From Symbiodinium natans (Eukaryota; Sar; Dinophyceae; Suessiales; Symbiodiniaceae), in assembly GCA_905221605.1 (NCBI GenBank), contig CAJNDS010002200.1, positions 480,287 through 544,286 on the forward strand: a stretch of 64,000 nucleotides of DNA, in the 5' to 3' direction. The translations under genes and the position numbers were made by a program. Position 1 is the stretch's first letter. The number at the start of each line of letters is the position of its first letter. Positions 22,701 to 31,700 of this stretch are shown piece by piece. The notes under the pieces are model-generated. The model made no database searches. It had not been told where the DNA came from and saw nothing but the letters and a program-made list of their open reading frames with translations.

Positions 22701-25700
22701 GGCGGCTTTTCACCAGAATGTTCAAGGGTTTAGGGTTTAGGGTTTAGAGTTTAGGGTTTAGGGTTTAGGGTTTAGAGTTTAGGGTTTCGCATCAGTGCAG
22801 GTCTAAGGCCCCAAGGCTCAAGCCGTAAATGCCTGTCGTTTAGAGTTTAGGGTGTAGGGCTAGGGTTTAGGGTTTAGGGTTTAGGGTTCAGGGTTTCGGG
22901 TTTCGGGTTTAGGTTTTAGGGTTTGGGTTTTAGGGTTTAGGGTTTAGGGCTAGGGCATCGAGGAAGTACATAAACAGCATGAGGAGCGGTACACGATAGG
23001 TTCATCCTGGCGTCAAAGTACCGAAGCTGACGCATAGCGACCTGCCTTGCCATCCCCTCAGCCGTCACGCAGCCTTGCCACCCGAACCCCTAAAATGGGC
23101 CTAAACCCGAAACCCTAAACCCTAAACCCTAAACTCTAAATCCTAAACCCTAAACCCTAAACCCTCAACTTGGGATGTTCCCCCTTATGCTAACAGTCCT
23201 TAAAAGGGATTATAGTAGGGCTTCCCCCTTGTACTAACAGTTCAAAAAAGGGATTCTGATAGGGGGTACTATGATCCCTCTTAAGGACTGTTTGTATAAG
23301 GGGGAACATCCCAACCCTCAACCCTCAACATGCTCTACAAACCCGAAACCCTAAACCCTAAACCCTGTAAGGGGGAACATCCCAACCCTCAACCCTCAAC
23401 CTGCTCTGCTCATCCGGGCGGCGGGAAGGGCGCAGGCGTGTATTCTGCAATCACCCAGTTGAAGCAGAGCATGTACTTGAAGATGGTGCTGAAGTCTTGG
23501 ACCTCAAGGCAAGGGTTTAGGGTTTAGGGTTCAGGGTTTAGGGTTCCGGGTTCAAGTGTTCAGGGTTTAGGGTTTCGACTTCACTCTTTAATGGGGTAGG
23601 TTCGGGGGCGCCCTATTAACATCATTTTTTGTTTGGCTTTACAAGGATTCTATAGGGGACTAAGGACAAAGGGTACTAACTCCAACCTACCCCTTTGGGG
23701 GGGGAGGGGCGGTTATGACCTACTCATTTGCAGGGTTGGCGAGTCAGAGGCCCAAGCCCTATAAACCCACAAACCAAAAACCTCAAGCGTGGCCCAAGTG
23801 GATGAGGCCCTCAACGTGCGCAACGTCTAGCCTGCCCCCAAAGTCACACCACCTGGCCCGGAAGCCCCAAAGAGGGTGTAGTTGAGGGTGCAAAGCCCTA
23901 AACCCTAAACCGTAAAACGGGCTATATTTAGGCCCTGGACTCCTACGCCAGGGCAACTCAAGACATCAGAGCAGTTGGGTTTAGGGTTTAGGGCTTAGGG
24001 TTTAGGATCTAGGGTCTAGGGTTTAGGGAAACTTGTCCTGTAACAGAGCATGTAAAGCTTCTGTAGTCTTGGGGTAGTTTCATGGTCCCAGTCTTGGGGT
24101 AGTTTCATGGTCCCTTAGTATGGGCCCTTACAAGCGGACCCCATATTTGTCCCCTGTGTACCCTCTATACAATTCAAGGGCCCATACTTCAGAACCCTCT
24201 AGCAAAAAATAGGGCAAAACATGAAGGGCCCATATAACCCTAAACCCCTAAACCCTAAGCCCTAAACCCTAAACCCTAAACCCTACCCTTAGAAGTAGTT
24301 AGGGCTGCTTTCACTGAAGCACAATCTCAGGCTTCTACATGGGTGTCAAAATTAGGGGTCCCTTTTTGGACACCGTGTTTTTTGGGGACCTCAAAAGGGG
24401 CCCCCCAATTTTGACCACCACCCACATGAACACCCTCTATTGTAGTACCTGATGCCACGCACCCCCCCCCCCCCCCCCAAGGCTTTGGCCACCTTCTTGC
24501 ATCACACTCCCAAGAACCACACCTCCCATACACCATTCAGGGCTTAGGGCTTAGGGTTGAGGTTTCAGGGTTGAGGCTAAACCCCAAACCCTAAACCCTA
24601 AATCCTGAACCCCAAGCCCTAAACCCTAAAGGTTTGAGGGAACCCTTCGTCAGCTGCCTTATTAAGAAACCCAATAAACCCAATAAGGTTAAGGATCTAA
24701 AGTTCCAGTACAGCACCACAAAGCCTTTGCACCATATGATGTTCTATGGTCCCGGATTCTGATTTACGCTTCCTCGATCTTCGAGATTCAGGACGCCCCC
24801 CCTCCCACAAGGGCTCGGGGGTTCTAGGATTCCGCCTCTTCCGAAAGGGTTTAGGGCCTAAGTTTAGGACTTAGGGTTTAGGGCATCAACCCCCTCCCCC
24901 CTGCCGTATGGTATCCCATTACCCCTTGTATGGAGGGTATATGGGGGTTTCCGAAATTGGGGTTGGGGTCCTTACTATAAGGGAATCTTAGTATTTGGGG
25001 GTCTATATTAGGCGTCCCCTATTCTCGTAAACCCCCATAGATTTGCCGGGGTGTGGATTTCAGGCTATTGAGCCAGGAAACGCCATATCTGACAATCCAA
25101 TTTGGCAGCTCGTTGTCATCGCCGATGCGGCCAACGTAGTACCTCGGGCTCCGGCGGATTAGCTGGGTTTAGGGTTTAGGGTCTAGGGTTTAGGGTTTAG
25201 GATTTAGGCCGATGGGGTCAGGACAGAGAGAAAGGGGGGTAGAGTGTTTGAGGCGGCAAAGGATGTGCAGAACAGAAACATACTTGGAATCCTTATAATT
25301 GCAGCTGCTTCTATGCGGTATCTATTGCGTCTACGTTGTCGCGATGTGGTAAACTCTACATGCAAACCCTACAGCCGAATACCCCCGAACCCATAAGCCA
25401 CTGAACACCCCCATAGAAGAACCCCCACAAGGAATCCGGTAGGCACATACACCCGTGTAATTCCATGTGGAACGGTAGCGACTTGCACAGCCAACGCGAT
25501 ACACATTTAAGGTTTGGGTCTCCCGACTCAAAAATGCCCAAAATCCTCACGATCCTAAACCCTAGACCCTTTCCCCGAAGCCCTGTACGTTCTGATTGGA
25601 TCGTAGGGAAACCTCAACAACAACTTAGGGTTTAGTGTTAAGGGTTTAGGGTTTAGGGTCAAGGGTTCAGGGTGTAGGGTGTAGGGTTTGGGGCTTAGGG

Positions 25701-28700
25701 TTTCGGCAACCTCAACAACATGACGTAGCTCAGTAACCAGATCATAGTATGGGTGCCCTGCTTTTTGGGAGGGCTGCTTAGCTTTTTTACAAGGAACGCA
25801 GAAAGGGGCACAACGGTACCACTGGGCTACCAAGAAGTAGGGTTTAGGCTTTGGGGTTTAGGGCTTAGGGTTTAGGGCTTGGGGCTTAGGGTTTAGGGCT
25901 TAGGGTTTAGGGTTTAGGGCTTAGGGTTTAGGGCTTAGGGTTTAGGGCTTAGGGTTTGGGGTTTGGGGTTTAGGGGCTCAGGGTTTAGGGGCTTAGGGTT
26001 TAGGGCTTAGGGTTTAGGGCTTGGGGTTTAGGGCTTAGGGCTTAGGCGGTCGGAAAACTCGGTTGCCCGGGAGGATGAAGGCTGTGCCCTTCAGTTGTAT
26101 GATCGGGCTACTCTGTCGGAATATCTAGACAAACCCCAGCCATAGGGTTTAGGGTTTAGGGTTTAGGGTTTGGGGAGAACTATGCCCTAAACCCTAAACC
26201 CTAAACCCCAAACCCTAAACCCTAAACCCTAAACCCTAAACCCTAAACCCTAAGCCCTAAGCCCTATAAGCCCTAACCCTAAACGAACAACCTTGCAGCC
26301 ACGCAGCAGGAGGCAGGCCAGCACGTGGTTCACGGCCAGGACTCGTGCGATGGCTTGGAAGATCGTGAGGTAGAGAACCTGGGGGACGGTTGCGTCTTAG
26401 GGTTCAGTGTTTAGGGTTCAGGGTTCAGGGTTTAGGGTGTAGGGTTTAGGGGGCCCTTGATATTAACCTTGTATACCCTATACAGCCCAAAAGGGCACAT
26501 ACCTCAAGGAAGACAAGGGACCATGTAATTACGCTTAGATTGCTCGGATTGAGGGCTTTTGGGTTTAGGGTCTCGGGTGGTTCAGGGTTCAGGGTTTAGG
26601 GTTTGGGGCTTGTTGGGAAGTAGGTGTTTCGCTGTTGTGCATTGCCCTGAACTCTAGCCTCACATGAGAGTTTAGGGTGTATGGACGAAACATGCCACTG
26701 CTAACCCCCGGCCTAGAACCGAAATCCTGAACAGCCATAAAATCCCGACACCTCCATTCACGATAGGCAGTGGTAAGTCTGACCCTAGGAACTGTGGGTA
26801 AACAGAGTCCCAGATGGTTCAGGTGCCCAAGCCCTCCGCCCTAAACCCTAATTCCTATTTCAGGCACTAAGCCCTAAACCCTAAACCCTAAACCCTAAAC
26901 CCTAAACCCTTAACCCGCAGAAATTTCGGCGCCGAGGGGCGAAGCGCATGTTTCCCGAGGCTGCCAGCCGGTTCCTGGGATGGAGAGGGGATTCACGTGG
27001 GTTTCAAGGTTTAGGGCAACCCTAAACCCTAAACCCTAAACCCCAAAACCTGGGCCCTAAACCCTAAACCCTAAGCCCTAAGCCCCAAGCCCTAAGCCCT
27101 AGGCCCTGAGCCCTAAGCCCTATGCCCTAAGCCCTAAGCCCTAAGCCCTAAGCCCTGAGCCCTGAGCCCTGAGCCCTGCTGAATTCAGGAGGGCGACGAG
27201 CTTCCGTCTTACTCGACACTCCAACTAAGGCCTAGTTGGCGCTGGTAAGGTTTTATATGGGTTCAGGGTTTAGGAATATCGGGTTTGGGGTTTAGGGTTA
27301 TAGGGCTTAAGACTTAGGGTTCAGGGTTTAGGGTTCAGAATTTCTAGGCAATTTTAAAGATGGGTTGAAAGGGCTTAGGGTTACGCTGCCCATAGAAGTG
27401 CAGCTGAAGCGGTGACAGGCAGCTGGTATAGGCCTTAGACCTAAACCTGGGGGGGGGGGGGCGTTTAGGGTTTAGGGTCTAGGGTTTCGGGTTTAGGGTT
27501 TAGGGTTCAGGGTGGCCTTAGACCTGAACCTGGGGGGTGCTTCACGTTTAGAATGGGGGTGTTGGGTTTTGAGGTGCTAGAGGAGCTGTTTAGTGTCTAA
27601 GGATTAGACCCAAATCAAGTTCTTTGTTGGGATAATATTAAAAAATCAAATTGTTCTCCCTTATTGGGTTTAAGTACTCTAAAAAATGCAAAATGTTACC
27701 CAACTATGACAAAGAAACCCTGAACGCCCAGACCTTCACAAGACACAGGGACATGGGCAGCTCTCTAGATGATGGTGGTCCTTCCGAAAACCCTGAACCC
27801 TGAACCCTGAACCCTGAACCCTGAACCCCGACTCTACACCCTAAACCCTGAACCCTGAACCCTGAACCCTGACCCTGAAGGCTAAACGCTAAATCCTAAA
27901 CCTTTCCGTGGGGCCTAAGCGCTGAAACCGAAACCCTGAACGCAAGGGCCCCATGTTATAACAAGCAAGCACAAGAGGGACTATAACCTTAGGTTATTTT
28001 AGGCTACCTGAATCTCCAAACCCTCAACCCCTACCCACATGGGCGATTTGTTTGGGAAGTTGGAACTGTTTTGTTGAGGCTTAGGGTTTAGGGTTTAGGG
28101 TTTGGGGTAGGGGCCCAAGACTACCTAGGAATACCACAAGGACACCCGACAAGGAGCCCTCCATACACTCACCAATACAGTCAAATCTTAACCCTAAACC
28201 TGAAACCCTAAACCCCAGCCCTAAACCCTAAACCCTAAGCCCTAAGCCCTAAACCCTAAACCCTAAACCCTAAACCTCAGATGAACGATGCCCAGGAGGT
28301 CCAAGCCACTCCCAGGAGCCGACAACACCTGGACGCTCAGACAGGGTTTAGGGTTTAGGGTTTAGGGTTTAGGGTTTAGGGTTTAGGGTTTAGGGTTTAG
28401 GGTTTAGGGTTTGGGGTTTGGGGTTTGGGGTTTGGGGTTTGGGGTTTGGGGTTTGGGGTTTGGGGTTTGGGGTTTGGGGTTTAGGGTTTAGGGTTTAGGG
28501 TTTACTTGGAGGTTCATGGTACTTATCAAACAATTTATAGGGTTTAGGGTTACAACTGTACTTAAAGCTCTACGTATGACCATATAAGGGCACTCAAGTG
28601 GCTTGCAAGTGAATCGTAAGTACAGTGATAATTGATTGAGGAGTATCATGAACCTCCAAGTATGGCGTATGGGTTAATTAGGTCACTAGGGGATTAGGGT

Positions 28701-31700
28701 TTAGGGTGTTTCAGGTATAAGGTCTCAGGGTAAACCCCCGAAACCCTCTAAAGCCCCTAAACCCGAACCCCTAAACCCCCTCAACCCCCTCAACCCCTCA
28801 GCCAAGCGACGGCCCATGCCTTGGAACTTCGCAATTAACTCCTAAAGGTCCTAAAACCTAAACCCTAAAAGCCTAATCCCTAAACCCCAAACCAAGCGCA
28901 AAAGCCGCCAGGGCCTTTGAACTTCGTAATCCGACACAGCCGGATGAAAACCCTAAACCCTGAAGCCTGAAGCCTGAAGCCTAAACCCTAAACCCTAAAC
29001 CCTAAACCCTAAACCCTAAACCCTAAACCCTGGCCTTTGAACTTCGTGATCCGAGACAGCCGGATGAGGCTAAAGGCTCGGAAGTTTTCGTTCAGCAGCC
29101 CCTCGAGAAGCCTAGGGAGGAGGTCATGAAACCAAAAGAAATTGGGGGTCTAGGGTTTAGGGTTTAGGGTTTAGGACTTAGTTTTTTAGGGGGAAGCAGC
29201 CCCTCGCGGAGCCTGGGGAGAAGGTCTCGGGGGTTCTGCCTTGGGGTTTAGGGTTTAGGGTTTGGGTTGGGGTTTCGGGTTTTAGGATTTGGGGTTTAGG
29301 GTTTAGGGTTTAGGGTTTAGAGCTTTGCCTTGGACCGCTAAGGTTGTACCCTTGGGCTCTAGGCACCCTTTGCGAGATCCTTAAGGTAGTATCTTCGGAG
29401 TCTAGGAGTATATCAGGGGAACCGCTGGGGTACAACGGTACAATAGGGGTACGAGTCTTAATCCTTGGAGAAGGGAAGGGTTTGGCATTTGGGCTTTGGG
29501 CTTTAAAGCCCGAAACCCTGAACCCGAATGGGAGTGTACGGCTTAGGATGAGGGCTTATAGGGTTTAGGGGGCCTGGTGCCCTGCTTATGATAGGGCTTA
29601 GGCCTTCCCCATGCTACGAACTTGCACAGGGGGCAGGCTGTAAATGCTAGGGTTTAGGGTTTAGGGTTTAGAGTTCAGGGTTTAGGGTTTAGGGTTGGTC
29701 TCCTGCAAAAGGTCCACCGGCCCATAAGGAATTCCAGCCCGGCCATCGGGTTCCCAGCCCTAGTCCGAGCGCAGAGTCTCAATAGCTCGCAGAACAATCT
29801 ACCCAGAGATTCCGGAGGTCTGCGGCAGCGCCTCATTGCCGTGCACTTCCACATGCCGGAGCTGCCGGAGACGGTCGCCCGCTCGGACCACGAGTGTGAC
29901 CCAATGGCGCTGATCCAACGTCAACAGTTGCCCAGCGTGCGAAGCAGTGCGGCTGGCTAGCATGCCAAAAGGTGTTCTGGTAGATGTCGTGCAAGGGACT
30001 GCCCTGTGATCTGCGACATCTGAGCTTAGGCTCAGGAAGCCTTATTCCGATATTGGGGGGGGGGGGGGGGATACCTTATTAGGGTCCTTACCATAAAGGA
30101 AGCCTGCAACTAGGGGCTCTATATTAGGGGTCCCGTATTTTCCTACACCCCCATATTGTTGCTTGTGTTTAGGACTTGGGATCTAGGGTTTAGGCGTTGG
30201 GGTTAAACAATGGTTCATGCCACCCCCTTAACCCTAAACCTATTCTGGAAACAACGCGTTCAATTCCTTAACAAGAACCCAGCTATATAAACCCACCCGA
30301 AACCTTAAACCCCAGCCCGAAACCCCAAACCCGAAACCCTAAACCCTAGCCCTAAACCCTAAACCCTAAACCCTAAACCCTAAACCCTAAACCCTAAACC
30401 CTAAACCCTAAACCCTAAACCCTAAACCCTAAACCCTAAACCTAAGGATCCAAAGGGGAAGTTGAGGTCCTATGAGGTTTAGGGACGACGCTACCATCGA
30501 GTCCGCAGGGCATGGGGTTTAGGGTTTAGGGTTTAGGGATTAGGGTTTAGGGTTTAGGTTTAAGGTTTAGGGTTTAGGGTTTAGGGTTTAGGGTTTAGGG
30601 TTTAGGGTTTGGGGTTTGGGGTTTGGGGTTTGGGGTTTGGGGTTTGGGGTTTGGGGTTTAGGGCTAGGGTTTAGGGTTTCATGATTCATGATGAGAACAA
30701 TAGAAAAGTATCCATACAATATGTATTTGTAGTACAATGAGACTTAATTACTCATGACTTTGGGTTTTCCCCCTTATACTGGCAGTCCTTAATAGGGATT
30801 ATCATCGGGGGGTACTATAATCCCTTTGGGACCCTGAACTAAGCCCTAAACCCTAAACCGTAAACCCTAAACCCTAAACCCTAAACCCTGGACCCTAAAC
30901 CTTAAACCCTAAACCCTGAACCCTAAACCCTGAACCATGGTCAATAGAGGGCTTTATGGACTTTGGGGCGTGCATGCGGGCTGGCGCCTTTGCCACCTGA
31001 AATCTTCTAAAAACAGTAGGAATCCCGAGGCAGATGAAAGCTGTGGGTTTAGCGTTGTGGGCTTAGGGTTCAGGGTTTCGGGTTTAGGGCAACACCAGTT
31101 TAACAGAGACCCTTTCAGAGCCCCATACCGATCAAGCGCGAGAACCCCTGTAGAGGGTAGTTCCCTAAGCCCTATATGATAAACCCTTAACCCTAGTTCG
31201 AGGGCGCAGGTCCTGAAGCCATAAACCCTGAAAAACCCTAAACCCTAAACCCTAAACCCTAAACCCTAAACCCTAAACCCTAAATCCCTCTTCCCTCGCC
31301 GGGCGACACAAAGTCCAAGACGACGAGGCTGACGTCCACCAGGAACCTGGCAACTGCTCCCGAATCACAACTGGGCAGTCTTGTGCTTTGGGTTTAGGGT
31401 TTAGGGTTTAGGGTTTAGGGTTTAGGGCTTAGGGTTTAGGGTTTAGGGTTTAGGGTTTAGGGTTTAGGGTTTAGGGCTTTGGGTTTAGGGCTTAGGGTTT
31501 AGGGTTTAGGGCTTATTTATACTTTAGATCTTGGTCAGCCTTGGGCTGCAGCGATTTGGGGGGTTTCCGAAGATCAGGGGCCCCGAATTTCAGACCCCCC
31601 CCCAAGATAGTAGGGTTTAGGGTTTAGGGTTTAGGGTTTAGGGTTTAGGGTTTAGGGTTTAGGGTTTAGGGTTTAGGGTTTAGGGTAGGCTTCCTCTAGA

